Source: Candidatus Rokuibacteriota bacterium (GTDB lineage: Bacteria > Methylomirabilota > Methylomirabilia > Rokubacteriales > CSP1-6). Taken from it: a stretch of 44,508 nucleotides of DNA. The translations under genes and the position numbers were made by a program. Location of the stretch: positions 1 to 44,508 of the forward strand of contig JACPCG010000014.1 in assembly GCA_016179925.1 (NCBI GenBank). Reading direction: 5' to 3'. Below are positions 14,616-24,003 of this stretch, piece after piece. The stretch's first letter is position 1, and the number at the start of each line of letters is the position of its first letter. Under the pieces are notes generated by a model. The model saw only the letters and a list, made by a program, of their open reading frames with translations, made no database searches and was not told the DNA's origin.

Positions 14616-15736
14616 TGGGCGCGCGCAGGCTCGGCCGCGTCCGCCGGCTCGTGGTGAAGGTCGGCAGCGGCCTCGTCACCGCGCCCGGCGCGGGCGTCGT
14701 CCCCGAGCGTGTCGGCGCGCTCGCCGGGGAGATCGCCTCGGTGCGCGAGGGCCGCCACGTGGTGCTCGTCACCTCCGGCGCGATCGCGACGGGCACGGCG
14801 CGCCTCGGCCTCGGCGAGCGGCCACGCTCGATCCCCGACAAGCAGGCCGCCGCGGCGGTGGGCCAGTCGGCCCTCATGTGGCAGTACGAGGCCGCGTTCG
14901 GGCGCCACGGGATCCCGGTCGGCCAGGTGCTCCTCACGGCGCAGGACATCGGCGACCGCGCGCGGTATCTCAACGCGAAGAACACCCTCCTGGCACTCCT
15001 CCGGTTCGGTGTGCTGCCGATCGTGAACGAGAACGACACGGTGGCCGTCGAGGAGATCAAGGTCGGCGACAACGACAACCTGAGCGCGCTGGTGGCGTCG
15101 CTGCTCGACGCGGACCTCCTCGTGCTCCTGACCGACGTCGACGGCCTGTACACCGACGACCCCGGGGTCAACGCGCGCGCGAGGAAGCTCGAGACGGTCG
15201 AGGCGGTCACCGAGGAGATCGCGCGGCTGGCGCGCGACCGGGCCGACGGTGTGTCGGTCGGCGGCATGGCGACGAAGCTCCAGGCGGCGCGCAAGGCGGC
15301 GGCGTCCGGTGTGCCGATGGTCATCGCCAACGGCCGCGAGCCGGCGGTCCTCCGCCGTCTCCTTGCCGGCGAGCCCGTCGGGACCTACTTCGCGCCGAGG
15401 GCCGACCGGCTCGCGGCCCGGAAGCGCTGGATCGCGTTCGCCGTGCCGCCCCAGGGCCGGCTCACGGTGGACGCGGGCGCGCTCGCAGCGCTGACCCAGC
15501 GCGGCAAGAGCCTGCTGCCCTCGGGCGTCGTCGAGGTCGAGGGCCACTTCAGCTCCGGTGAGGTCGTCGCCGTGGTGGGCGGCAGCGGCCGCCGCGAGTT
15601 CGCGCGCGGGGTCGTGAACTTCGACGCCGACGAACTCCGGAAGATCCGGGGCGTGAAGACGAAGGAGATCGAGGCGCGGTTGGGGTACAAGAGCTTCGAC
15701 GAAGTGATCCACCGCGACAATCTGGTGATCCTCTAG
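14615..15736 (+). CDS. proB: Glutamate 5-kinase with C-terminal PUA domain
   Basis: 373 residues, normal length. It phosphorylates glutamate in the first step of proline synthesis. The amino acid kinase domain shows VVKVGSGLVT, LVTSGAIATG, NENDTVAVEEIKVGDND and LTDVDGLYTDDP. The PUA domain occupies roughly residues 275-360. The TGATG junction with obgE indicates translational coupling. proA, the next enzyme, follows after a 248-bp gap filled by an R2 repeat. Confidence 0.96.
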   Translation: MGARRLGRVRRLVVKVGSGLVTAPGAGVVPERVGALAGEIASVREGRHVVLVTSGAIATGTARLGLGERPRSIPDKQAAAAVGQSALMWQYEAAFGRHGIPVGQVLLTAQDIGDRARYLNAKNTLLALLRFGVLPIVNENDTVAVEEIKVGDNDNLSALVASLLDADLLVLLTDVDGLYTDDPGVNARARKLETVEAVTEEIARLARDRADGVSVGGMATKLQAARKAAASGVPMVIANGREPAVLRRLLAGEPVGTYFAPRADRLAARKRWIAFAVPPQGRLTVDAGALAALTQRGKSLLPSGVVEVEGHFSSGEVVAVVGGSGRREFARGVVNFDADELRKIRGVKTKEIEARLGYKSFDEVIHRDNLVIL

Positions 15737-15768
15737 ACTGGCGATTCATGAGCGGTTCTCGTGGAGGT

Positions 15769-15937
15769 GGACGGTGGCGCACGGCGCGCAGCGTCGGGAG
15801 GGGCCGCTCGACCACGCGGCACGCGTCCGCTGCCCCGTCGCGGCTGGGCTCCATCCCGGCGCGCGGGGTCCGCGGCCACGCGGCGGGAACGGGTCTCGTC
15901 GACCCCTCCCGGCGCTGCGCGCCGTGCGCCACCGTCC
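15769..15937. repeat. R2 structured repeat, copy A (35-bp stem) between proB and proA
   Basis: 15769-15803 is complementary to 15903-15937 over 35 bp, with one G-T pair as the only exception. An inner stem TCGAC (15808-15812) / GTCGA (15898-15902) follows after a bulge. The loop core 15811-15864 is almost identical (one substitution, one 3-nt indel) to 41506-41556, in the pdhC-lpdA gap, while the stem sequences of the two copies differ. Frames are open on both strands but no protein is recognisable. It occupies most of the gap 15737-15984. Confidence 0.85.
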
Positions 15938-15984
15938 GACCCGTGCGTGCGGCGATCGTGAATAACCCGGACTAGGGGATGACC

Positions 15985-17241
15985 ATGGACGTCCGCTCCC
16001 TCGTGGAAGCCAAGGCTCGCGCGGCCCGCGTCGCGGCCCGCGCGCTGGCGCTCTGCCCGACGAAGGCGAAGAACGACGCGCTGGCCCAGATGGCGCATGG
16101 CCTCGTGGAGAAGACGGAGGCGCTGCTCGAGGCCAACCGGGCCGACGTCGAGCGCGCGCGGAGCCGCGGCGTCGCCCGCGCGTTCCTGGACCGGCTCACA
16201 CTCACCGAGACGCGCATCGAAGAGATGGCGCAGGGGCTCCGGGAGATCGCCGCGCTGCCCGACCCGGTCGGGACCGTCGTCGAGTCGTGGCGCCGGCCCA
16301 GCGGGATCGAGATCTCGCGCGTCCGCGTCCCGCTGGGGGTCATCGGCTTCATCTACGAATCGCGGCCGAACGTCACCGCCGACGCCGCCGGGCTCTGCAT
16401 CAAGTCGGGCAACGCCGTGATCCTGCGCGGCGGCAGCGAGGCGATCGAGTCGAACACGATGATCGCGGCCGTGCTGGCCAAGGCGGTCGAGAAGGCGGGC
16501 GCCCCGGCCGACGCGATCCAGTTCGTGGACACGACCGACCGGGACGCGGTCGCGGTCCTGCTCGGGCTCGACCGCCTGGTGGACCTGATCATCCCGCGGG
16601 GCGGCGAGGAGTTCGTGCGGTGGGCGGGCGAGCGCTCGCGCGTGCCCGTGCTCAAGCACGACAAGGGGCTGGTCCATGTGTTCGTGGACGCCTCCGCGGA
16701 TCCGGCGATGGCCACGCAGATCGTGCTCAACGCCAAGGCCCAGCGGCCGAGCGTCTGCAATGCGCTCGAGACACTCCTGGTGCACGGGGCGATCGCGCCG
16801 GCGCTCCTGCCGCCGCTGGCGGCGCGCCTCGCTGAGGCGGGGGTCGAGCTGCGCGGCTGTCCACGCACGCGGGTTCTGGTCCCCGCGGCCCGTGCGGCGG
16901 CGGCCGCCGATTGGGACACGGAGTACCTCGACCTGATCCTCGCGATCCGCGTCGTGGACGACCTCGACGCGGCGATCGCCCACATCCACCGGCACGGGTC
17001 CGGCCTCGCCGAGGCGATCGTGACCAACGATCTCGCGCACGCGCGTCGCTTCACGCGCGAGGTCGACGCCGCGGCCGTCCTCGTGAACGCGTCCACACGC
17101 CTGGTGGACGGCGGCCAGTTCGGCATGGGCGCCGAGATGGGGATCTCGACGTCGCGGATCCACGCGCGAGGCCCGGTCGGCGTCCGGGAGCTGACGACGA
17201 CGAAGTTCGTCGTCCAGGGCGACGGCCAGGTGCGGGACTAG
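15985..17241 (+). CDS. proA: Glutamate-5-semialdehyde dehydrogenase (gamma-glutamyl phosphate reductase)
   Basis: About 418 residues, normal length. It reduces glutamyl-5-phosphate with NADPH in proline synthesis, following ProB. Motifs include IGFIYESRPNVTADA, the ALDH-fold catalytic Cys in RPSVCNALET and NASTRLVDGGQFGMGAEMG near the end. ATG at 15985 lies 6 bp after AGGGG and is preferred; the ATG at 15979 is too close to that Shine-Dalgarno. Next to proB apart from the R2 repeat. Confidence 0.96.
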   Translation: MDVRSLVEAKARAARVAARALALCPTKAKNDALAQMAHGLVEKTEALLEANRADVERARSRGVARAFLDRLTLTETRIEEMAQGLREIAALPDPVGTVVESWRRPSGIEISRVRVPLGVIGFIYESRPNVTADAAGLCIKSGNAVILRGGSEAIESNTMIAAVLAKAVEKAGAPADAIQFVDTTDRDAVAVLLGLDRLVDLIIPRGGEEFVRWAGERSRVPVLKHDKGLVHVFVDASADPAMATQIVLNAKAQRPSVCNALETLLVHGAIAPALLPPLAARLAEAGVELRGCPRTRVLVPAARAAAAADWDTEYLDLILAIRVVDDLDAAIAHIHRHGSGLAEAIVTNDLAHARRFTREVDAAAVLVNASTRLVDGGQFGMGAEMGISTSRIHARGPVGVRELTTTKFVVQGDGQVRD

Positions 17242-17275
17242 TGCGGCGCCGTTTGACGCGGGTGTCGGACTAGGC

Positions 17276-17884
17276 GTGGCCCGCACCGCGGTCTTCGGGG
17301 GGTCGTTCAATCCCATCCACTACGGCCATCTCCTCCTCGCCGACGAGCTGCTCGAAGCGCTCGCCCTCGACCACGTCCTGTTCGTGCCCGCCGCCCTGCC
17401 GCCGCACAAGTCGCCCGCGTACCTCGCGCCCGCGGAGGACCGGTACGAGATGGTCAGGCTCGCGACGGCCGGCCACCCGAAGTTCGCCGTCTCGGACCTC
17501 GAGCTGCGCCGCCCGGGCCCCTCGTACACGGTGGACACGCTCGCGGCGCTCTGCGTCCCGCGCGACGAGCTTTTCCTGATCGTGGGCTCCGAGACGTTCC
17601 TGGACTTCCTCACGTGGCGCGAGCCGAAGCGGATCGCCGAGCTCGCCCGCATCGTGGTCGTGCCCCGGGTGGGGAGCGCGTTCGATCCCGAGAGCGCGGC
17701 CGTGCAGAAGGTGGTGCGCGGGATCGGCGACGAGCCGCTGGTCGTGCGCGTGACCTCGCTGCCGATCTCGGCGTCCGACCTCCGGCGGCGCGTGCGCGAG
17801 GGGCGCTCGATCGCGTACCGGCTCCCCGACGCGGTCATCGCGTTGATCCGCGCCCGCGGCCTCTACCGGAGCGGCGACGCGTGA
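17276..17884 (+). CDS. nadD: Nicotinate-nucleotide adenylyltransferase
   Basis: 202 residues. It transfers AMP from ATP to nicotinate mononucleotide in NAD synthesis. The nucleotidyltransferase signature GGSFNPIHYGHLLLA is at the N-terminus, VPAALPPHKSP follows, and the ISASDLRRRVREG block (ISSTxIR-like) lies near the C-terminus. The GTG at 17276 is the only start that preserves the signature. The obg-proB-proA-nadD-rsfS order is common in bacteria. It overlaps rsfS as GTGA. Confidence 0.95.
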   Translation: MARTAVFGGSFNPIHYGHLLLADELLEALALDHVLFVPAALPPHKSPAYLAPAEDRYEMVRLATAGHPKFAVSDLELRRPGPSYTVDTLAALCVPRDELFLIVGSETFLDFLTWREPKRIAELARIVVVPRVGSAFDPESAAVQKVVRGIGDEPLVVRVTSLPISASDLRRRVREGRSIAYRLPDAVIALIRARGLYRSGDA

Positions 17885-18237
17885 CGAAGGCGTCCGCCGA
17901 CGGCAAGGTGCGCCGAGCCGCACGCGCCGCGCTCGACAAGCGCGCGACCGACCTGGTGGTCCTCGACGTACGCGGGGTGTCGAGCGTCGCCGATTACTTC
18001 CTCGTCTGCAGCGGCACGTCCGCGACGCACGTCGAGACGATCTCCGACGCGATCCGCGCGGAGCTCAAGAGCGAGGGGATCCGGCCGCTCCACGCCGAGG
18101 GCGTCCCCGAGAGCGGCTGGGTCCTGCTCGACTACGGTGACGTGCTGATGCACGTGTTTCTGGACGAGACTCGTGCGTACTACGCGCTCGAGCGCCTCTG
18201 GGGCGACGCGCCCGCGGTGCCCGTCGAGGGCTCGTGA
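17881..18237 (+). CDS. rsfS: Ribosome silencing factor RsfS
   Basis: 118 residues. RsfS binds L14 and blocks subunit joining when nutrients are scarce. The family core is visible: KRATDLVVLDVRGVSSVADYF, VCSGTSATHVETISDAI, and SGWVLLDYGDVLMHVFLDETR followed by YALERLWGDA. GTG at 17881 overlaps the nadD stop. Frames are open upstream only inside nadD. It ends the run of genes that starts with rplU. Confidence 0.94.
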   Translation: MTKASADGKVRRAARAALDKRATDLVVLDVRGVSSVADYFLVCSGTSATHVETISDAIRAELKSEGIRPLHAEGVPESGWVLLDYGDVLMHVFLDETRAYYALERLWGDAPAVPVEGS

Positions 18238-18256
18238 GCGCCGCGGCGCGAAGGTG

Positions 18257-18285
18257 TTGCGCGCCCCGTGGACGCGTGCTAGCGT
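18257..18285 (+). promoter_or_regulatory. Candidate sigma-70 promoter of the DksA/TraR-like gene
   Basis: TTGCGC (18257-18262) and TAGCGT (18280-18285) are 17 bp apart. The predicted start of transcription is near 18292, giving a leader of about 37 nt to the ATG at 18329, which has GAGGAGG at 18317-18323. Both hexamers match the consensus only partly. Confidence 0.45.
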
Positions 18286-18328
18286 CTCTGTCTTAAGTGC
18301 GCACCCCGGAGGTCGTGAGGAGGTTCCG

Positions 18329-18694
18329 ATGCGAAAGGAACGACTGGCGTACTTCAGGAAGCGGCTGATCGAGAAGCAGCGCCAGCTGGCGGACGAGGTC
18401 GGCCGGACCGCGCTCTACGGCAAGGACCAGGAGGACGATTCCATCAAGGATCTGGGCGACCAGGCCAACACCGCCTACAACCGGGAATTCTTCTTCGAGC
18501 TCGGCAACGGCGACCGTCGTCTCCTGCGGGACGTCGTCTCCGCGCTGCAGAAGCTCGACGACGGGGGCTTCGGCTCCTGCGAGCGCTGCGGGGAGGCGAT
18601 CTCCGAGAAGCGCCTCGAGGCGCTGCCGTTCGCACGCTACTGCATCGACTGCCAGCGGGCGGTCGAGCAAGAGGAGCGGATGGCCACGGGCTAG
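18329..18694 (+). CDS. DksA/TraR family C4-type zinc finger protein
   Basis: 121 residues. The N-terminal coiled coil (about residues 1-80) resembles the DksA arm inserted into the RNA polymerase secondary channel. The C-terminal zinc finger has CERCGEAI and CIDCQ. The DksA tip motif DxxDxA is not clearly conserved, the nearest stretch being DDSIKDLGDQAN, so this could be a TraR/YocK-type relative rather than a true DksA. It has its own promoter and a strong Shine-Dalgarno. Confidence 0.88.
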   Translation: MRKERLAYFRKRLIEKQRQLADEVGRTALYGKDQEDDSIKDLGDQANTAYNREFFFELGNGDRRLLRDVVSALQKLDDGGFGSCERCGEAISEKRLEALPFARYCIDCQRAVEQEERMATG

Positions 18695-18749
18695 CCGCGG
18701 CGGCCCCGGTGACCCGGCTCCTGCGGCCTCCGCGCTCCCTGCCTCCGCC

Positions 18750-19697
18750 GTGACCCTGCTCGCTTCGCTCCGCACCCTCGTGTCGGTCGGCCTCGGGCTC
18801 AAGCGACTTCTGGACCTGGGCCGCGCACCCGCGCCCGGCGCCGCCGACGCGCAGACGCTCGAGCTGCTGCGGCGCGCCGGCGAGGCGCGGCAGGCGGGCC
18901 GCCCGGAAGAGGCGGGGACGCTCTATCGGCAGATCCTCCAGTCGCGCAAGACCCACCTCGGCGCCCTCCGGGGCCTCCGGGATCTGGCCGCCGCGGCCGG
19001 CCGGTGGAGCCAGGCGCTCGAAACGCAGCGGCGCATCATGGGCGCCGTCGGCTCCAGCGAGCGCTCGCCGGAGACCGAGTGGCTGGCGGTCCTCCATTAC
19101 GAGCTGGGGCGCGCCGAGCTCAGTGGTGGCCATGCGTCCGCCGCGCTGCCCCATCTCAAGAATGCCGTCCGCGCCGACCGCCACTTTCTCCCGGCGGCGC
19201 TCGCCGTCGGCGACGCCCACGAGATGCTCGGCGAGCACCGCGAGGCCGTGCGCGCCTGGGAACGGGCCGCGGAGATCCACGGAGCCCTGCCGCTCCTGGC
19301 CCGGCTCGAGCGCGCCTACCGCCAGGACGGGCGGCCGACCCGCATGATCGCGCTCTACCGCGAGGCCCTCGAGAAGGCACCCGACGACCTGGCCCTGGCC
19401 GTCGCCCTCGGCCGCGTCTTCTTCGAGCTCGAGATGCTCGACGAGGCCGCGGACCAGCTCGAGAAGGTCGAGGTGCGGGCGCCCGATCTGCCGGTCGTGC
19501 ACGCGTTCCTCGGCGCCGTCTTCGAGCGGCGCGGACAGATGCGCGAGGCCTTCGAGGAATACCGCCGCGCCCTCAGGCTCGGCCACGCCTTCGACTGGCC
19601 GCACCGGTGCGACGCGTGCGGAGCCGCGACGCCCGTGTGGCAGGACCGCTGCCCCGCCTGCCGTCGCTGGAACACGCTGCGCCCCGCGCGCCCCTGA
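18750..19697 (+). CDS. TPR-repeat protein with C-terminal rubredoxin-like zinc ribbon (LapB/YciM-like)
   Basis: 315 residues. A short hydrophobic N-terminus (LLASLRTLVSVGLGLKRLL) could anchor the protein. It is followed by several tetratricopeptide repeats from about residue 35 to 280 (for example YRQILQSRKTHLGALRGL, EEYRRALRLGH), and a zinc ribbon CDACG...CPACRRWNTLRP at the end. This architecture is that of LapB (YciM), which controls lipopolysaccharide synthesis by regulating LpxC turnover in enterobacteria. The same role here is inference. GTG start; 55 bp after the DksA-like gene. Confidence 0.8.
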   Translation: MTLLASLRTLVSVGLGLKRLLDLGRAPAPGAADAQTLELLRRAGEARQAGRPEEAGTLYRQILQSRKTHLGALRGLRDLAAAAGRWSQALETQRRIMGAVGSSERSPETEWLAVLHYELGRAELSGGHASAALPHLKNAVRADRHFLPAALAVGDAHEMLGEHREAVRAWERAAEIHGALPLLARLERAYRQDGRPTRMIALYREALEKAPDDLALAVALGRVFFELEMLDEAADQLEKVEVRAPDLPVVHAFLGAVFERRGQMREAFEEYRRALRLGHAFDWPHRCDACGAATPVWQDRCPACRRWNTLRPARP

Positions 19698-19713
19698 GAC
19701 ATCGTCTCCGACG

Positions 19714-19775
19714 GTGAAGACGGGCGGGTCGGAGCCGCGCCGCACCTCTCTCAGGCCGCCCTCGGATCCGCCCAG
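19714..19775. repeat. R1 intergenic repeat, copy 4, forming the 5' end of the comF-like gene
   Basis: The segment GTGAAG...GGTCGGAGCC..CGCC, CTCTCTCAGGCC, CCCTCGG aligns with R1 copies 1 and 3, starting at the same ATGAAG-like position. It starts 16 bp after the stop of the LapB-like gene. It supplies the GTG start and roughly the first 20 codons of the comF-like gene. The mini-hairpin has partly decayed. Confidence 0.7.
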
Positions 19776-20616
19776 GCTCGCCTCGCGCGTCGAACGCCCT
19801 GCGGCTTCGTACCGCCAGGCCGGCCTCGCGGCCCTCGCGACGACACTCCTGGATCTCGTCTTTCCCGCGCTCTGCCCGGTGTGCGAAGCCTCGCTCGGCC
19901 CCGGCCGCCGCGATCCCCTGTGCGGCGGATGCTGGAACGCGATCGCGCGCATCGAGCCCCCGTACTGCCCCACGTGCGGGCGCCCGTACGCGGCGTTCGG
20001 CACCGCGGCGATCGGCCCGAGCGAGGCGGGGCGGGGAGGGGGCTCGAGTGATGCGGGGTTCGCCGAACACGAGCGCGCCCGCCGCCCGGTCCCCTGCGGG
20101 CCGTGCGCCGCCGAGCCACCTGCGTACGATTACGCGCGCAGCGCCGCCCGGTACGAGGGGCCGCTGCGCGACGCGCTCCACGCGTTCAAGTTCTCCGGCC
20201 GGCGCGCGCTCGCCCGGCCGCTCGCCGACCTCCTGCTCGAGCAGTGCGGCGGTGCCTTGCCCGGCGGGATCGCGGCGGTCGTCCCGGTGCCGCTCGCGCG
20301 CGATCGCGAGTATCTGCGCGGGTTCAACCAGGCGCGGCTCCTCGCCGACCGCCTCGCCGGGCAGCTCGGCGCGCCGCTCGAGCCGCGCTGGCTCGCGCGC
20401 GTGCGCGCCACGCACCCGCAGAGCGATCTCTCCGCGGCCGAGCGCCGGGCGAACGTCCGCGGCGCGTTCCGCGCGTCGGCCGCCGTCGCCGGCCGCGACG
20501 TGCTCGTCGTGGACGACGTGTTCACGACCGGCGCCACGCTCGCCGAGTGTGCGCGGGCGCTGCGCGAGGCCGGCGCGGGATGGATCGGCGTCCTGACGGT
20601 TGCCCGCGTCGTCTGA
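19714..20616 (+). CDS. ComF family protein (amidophosphoribosyltransferase-like)
   Basis: 300 residues. An N-terminal zinc ribbon (CPVCEASL, CGGCW, CPTCGRPY, CGPC) is followed by a phosphoribosyltransferase domain with the PRPP loop VLVVDDVFTTGATLAECARAL. ComF proteins take part in DNA uptake and repair in competent bacteria; the role here is inferred. About 25 residues of Gly/Ser/Ala-rich sequence split the zinc ribbon (after CGRPYAAFG). The first 20 residues come from an R1 repeat, and no other standard start precedes the zinc ribbon, so the repeat may have replaced the native start. The gapA promoter lies in its 3' end. Confidence 0.85.
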   Translation: MKTGGSEPRRTSLRPPSDPPRLASRVERPAASYRQAGLAALATTLLDLVFPALCPVCEASLGPGRRDPLCGGCWNAIARIEPPYCPTCGRPYAAFGTAAIGPSEAGRGGGSSDAGFAEHERARRPVPCGPCAAEPPAYDYARSAARYEGPLRDALHAFKFSGRRALARPLADLLLEQCGGALPGGIAAVVPVPLARDREYLRGFNQARLLADRLAGQLGAPLEPRWLARVRATHPQSDLSAAERRANVRGAFRASAAVAGRDVLVVDDVFTTGATLAECARALREAGAGWIGVLTVARVV

Positions 20617-20629
20617 GCCGCCGTATAAT
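20600..20629 (+). promoter_or_regulatory. gapA operon promoter
   Basis: TATAAT (20624-20629) is a perfect -10 hexamer, preceded by TTGCCC (20600-20605) at 18-bp spacing. It overlaps the end of the comF-like gene and leaves a leader of about 36 nt to the ATG at 20672, with AAGGAG at 20659-20664. It probably drives gapA-pgk-tpiA-secG. Confidence 0.65.
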
Positions 20630-20671
20630 CGGCACGGAGATCGTTCTGCCGCCCCCACAAGGAGCCCTTCT

Positions 20672-21683
<1,012 letters not shown>

Positions 21684-21690
21684 GCCGGGC

Positions 21691-22878
21691 TTGCCGAAGC
21701 TCACGATCGAGCAGCTGGACCTCCGGGGGAAGCGCGTCTTCGTCCGCGCCGACCTGAACACGCCCCTGGTCCAGGGCCAGGTGTCCGACGACACGCGCCT
21801 GCGCGCGGTGCTCCCCACGATCCAGCTGGCGCTCAAGGCCGGCGCGGCCGTCGTGCTCGCTTCGCATCTCGGCCGGCCCAAGGGCAAGCCGTCCCCGGAG
21901 TCCTCGCTGCGGCCCGTGGCCCTGCGCCTGGAAGCGCTCCTCGGCCGGCCCGTGGAGCTCGCCCCGGACTGCGTCGGGCCGGAGACCGAGGCGCGGGCGC
22001 GGGCGCTCCGGCCGGGCGAGGTCCTGCTCCTCGAGAACCTCCGGTTCCATCCCGAGGAGGAGGCGAACGACGACGGCTTCGCCCGGCGCCTCGCCGGGCT
22101 CGCCGACTGCTACGTGGACGACGCGTTCGCGGCCGCCCACCGGGCGCACGCCTCGATCGCGGCGATCACGAAGCACCTCCAGCCCGCCGCGGCGGGGGTG
22201 CTCATGCAGCAGGAGCTCGCGGCGCTCGGCCGCATCCTCGGGGCGCCGGCGCGGCCCCTCGTGGCGATCCTGGGCGGCGCCAAGGTGTCCGACAAGCTCG
22301 CCCTCGTCGAGCACCTGCTCGAGCGGGTGGACGCCCTCCTGATCGGCGGCGGCATGGCCTTCACGTTCCTCCTGGCGCTCGGCCACGCGGTCGGGCGCTC
22401 GCTCGTCGAGCCCGATCGCGTCGAGACGGCGCGCGCCGCGCTCGAGAAGGCGCGGCGCTGCGGCGCGCGGATCGTGCTGCCCGTGGACGCGCTCGTCGCC
22501 CCGGACCTCGAGAGCCCCACGGGGCGCGCGGTGGGCATCCGCGAGATCCCGGCGGATCAGACGGGACTGGACATCGGCCCCCGGACGGTGGCGGGCTTCG
22601 CCACCGCGCTCCGCGGGGCGCGCACGATCATCTGGAATGGCCCGATGGGCGTCTTCGAGAAGCCGCCGTTCGCGGGCGGCACCCTCGCGGTCGCGCGCGC
22701 GGTCGCGGAGTCCGGCGCCTTCTCGGTCATCGGCGGCGGGGACACGATCGCCGCCGTGGCCCAGGCGGGCGTGACCGACCGGATCGGCTACATCTCGACG
22801 GCCGGCGGGGCGTTCCTCGAGTTCCTCGAAGGGCGCAGGCTTCCGGGCGTCGAGGCGCTCACGGAGGCGCCCGCGTGA
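21691..22878 (+). CDS. pgk: Phosphoglycerate kinase
   Basis: About 395 residues, normal length, making ATP from 1,3-bisphosphoglycerate. Motifs: RVFVRADLNTPL, ASHLGRPKG, LLLENLRFHPEEE, AILGGAKVSDK, IWNGPMGVFE and IGGGDTIAAV (the ATP-binding region). TTG at 21691 (MPKLTIEQLDLRGKR) is preferred to the TTG at 21667 inside the end of gapA. It ends in a GTGA overlap with tpiA, so the two are translationally coupled. Confidence 0.96.
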   Translation: MPKLTIEQLDLRGKRVFVRADLNTPLVQGQVSDDTRLRAVLPTIQLALKAGAAVVLASHLGRPKGKPSPESSLRPVALRLEALLGRPVELAPDCVGPETEARARALRPGEVLLLENLRFHPEEEANDDGFARRLAGLADCYVDDAFAAAHRAHASIAAITKHLQPAAAGVLMQQELAALGRILGAPARPLVAILGGAKVSDKLALVEHLLERVDALLIGGGMAFTFLLALGHAVGRSLVEPDRVETARAALEKARRCGARIVLPVDALVAPDLESPTGRAVGIREIPADQTGLDIGPRTVAGFATALRGARTIIWNGPMGVFEKPPFAGGTLAVARAVAESGAFSVIGGGDTIAAVAQAGVTDRIGYISTAGGAFLEFLEGRRLPGVEALTEAPA

Positions 22879-23654
22879 GGACGCCGCTCGTCATCGGCAA
22901 CTGGAAGATGCACGGCACGCTCGCCGAGGCGCGCGCGCTCGCCGGCGGGATCCGCGAGGGACTCAAGCGCCCCCGCGGGGTGCAGGTCGTCGTGTGCCCG
23001 CCGTTCACGGCGCTTGCCGCCGTCGCCGAAGTCCTCGCGGGGAGCCCCATCCAGCTCGGGGCGCAGACGTGCCACCACGAGGCCGCGGGGGCCCACACCG
23101 GCGAGATCGCCCCGCCGATGCTGGTCGAGCTCGGCTGCCGCTGGGTGCTCCTCGGCCACTCGGAGCGACGGAAGGAGATCGGCGAGTCGGACGCCGTGAT
23201 CAACCTGAAATTGCGCGCGGCGCTGGTCCACGGCCTCACGCCCGTCCTCTGCGTCGGCGAGACCACGGAGGAGCGGCGCCAGGGCCTCACCTTCACGACG
23301 GTCGAGGGCCAGCTGCGCGCCGGCCTCGCCGGGGTGACGGCCGCCCAGGTCGGCAAGCTCGCGCTCGCGTACGAGCCGGTGTGGGCGATCGGCACCGGGG
23401 TCAACGCCGAGCCGAGCCAGGCCGGCGAGGTGCACGGGTACCTGCGCGGCCTGCTCTCGGAGCTCGCCTCCAAGGAAGTCGCGCAGGCGGTCCGGATCCT
23501 CTACGGCGGCAGCGTCAAGGCCGAGAACGTGGACGGCCTCGTCGCCGAGCCCGAGATCGACGGCGCGCTCGTCGGGGGCGCCAGCCTGACCGCGGCGGGA
23601 TTTACTGCTATTGTGAAGAAGGCGGCGCGCGTCGGCGCGGCCTCCAGGGAGTGA
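22875..23654 (+). CDS. tpiA: Triose-phosphate isomerase
   Basis: 259 residues, normal length. It interconverts dihydroxyacetone phosphate and glyceraldehyde-3-phosphate. Lys in GNWKMHG, His in GHSERR, catalytic Glu in AYEPVWAIGTG and the phosphate-binding YGGSVK and GALVGGASL are all present. GTG start in the end of pgk. The gapA-pgk-tpiA-secG order is a common bacterial arrangement. Confidence 0.97.
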   Translation: MRTPLVIGNWKMHGTLAEARALAGGIREGLKRPRGVQVVVCPPFTALAAVAEVLAGSPIQLGAQTCHHEAAGAHTGEIAPPMLVELGCRWVLLGHSERRKEIGESDAVINLKLRAALVHGLTPVLCVGETTEERRQGLTFTTVEGQLRAGLAGVTAAQVGKLALAYEPVWAIGTGVNAEPSQAGEVHGYLRGLLSELASKEVAQAVRILYGGSVKAENVDGLVAEPEIDGALVGGASLTAAGFTAIVKKAARVGAASRE

Positions 23655-23658
23655 CGGG

Positions 23659-24003
23659 ATGTACATCGCACTGGTCATCGTTCACGTCATCGCGAGCTTC
23701 GCGATCATGGGGATCGTCCTGCTCCAGGCCGGCAAAGGCGCCGACATCGGGTCGGCGTTCGGCGGCGCCGGCAGCCAGGCCGTCTTCGGCTCCATGGGGA
23801 CGCCGACCGTGCTCGGCAAGATCACGACCGCGATCGCCATCGTCTTCACCATCACCTCCTTCACCCTGGCGCTGATGGGCGGCGAGCGCGGCGGCTCCGT
23901 GGTGCGCGAGGCCCCGGCGCCGCCCGCGGCGAGCGCGCCGGCGCCCGCGGCCGCGCCCGTCCCTGCGGCGCCGGTCCCCGCGCCCCCGGCCCAGCCCCGT
24001 TGA
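23659..24003 (+). CDS. secG: Preprotein translocase subunit SecG
   Basis: 114 residues with two transmembrane segments (about residues 2-22 and 54-76) flanking the conserved loop LLQAGKGADIGSAFGGAGSQ. SecG assists SecYE-SecA export. The last 35 residues are an Ala/Pro-rich tail (PAPAAAPVPAAPVPAPPA), longer and lower in complexity than typical but not unusual in GC-rich genomes. Linked to tpiA as in many bacteria; it overlaps the next gene as TTGA. Confidence 0.95.
   Translation: MYIALVIVHVIASFAIMGIVLLQAGKGADIGSAFGGAGSQAVFGSMGTPTVLGKITTAIAIVFTITSFTLALMGGERGGSVVREAPAPPAASAPAPAAAPVPAAPVPAPPAQPR

Noticed and set aside
15748-15975. Small + strand frames in the proB-proA gap as genes
   Set aside because: They are Arg/Ala-rich translations of the R2 inverted repeat, without a Shine-Dalgarno or known domain.
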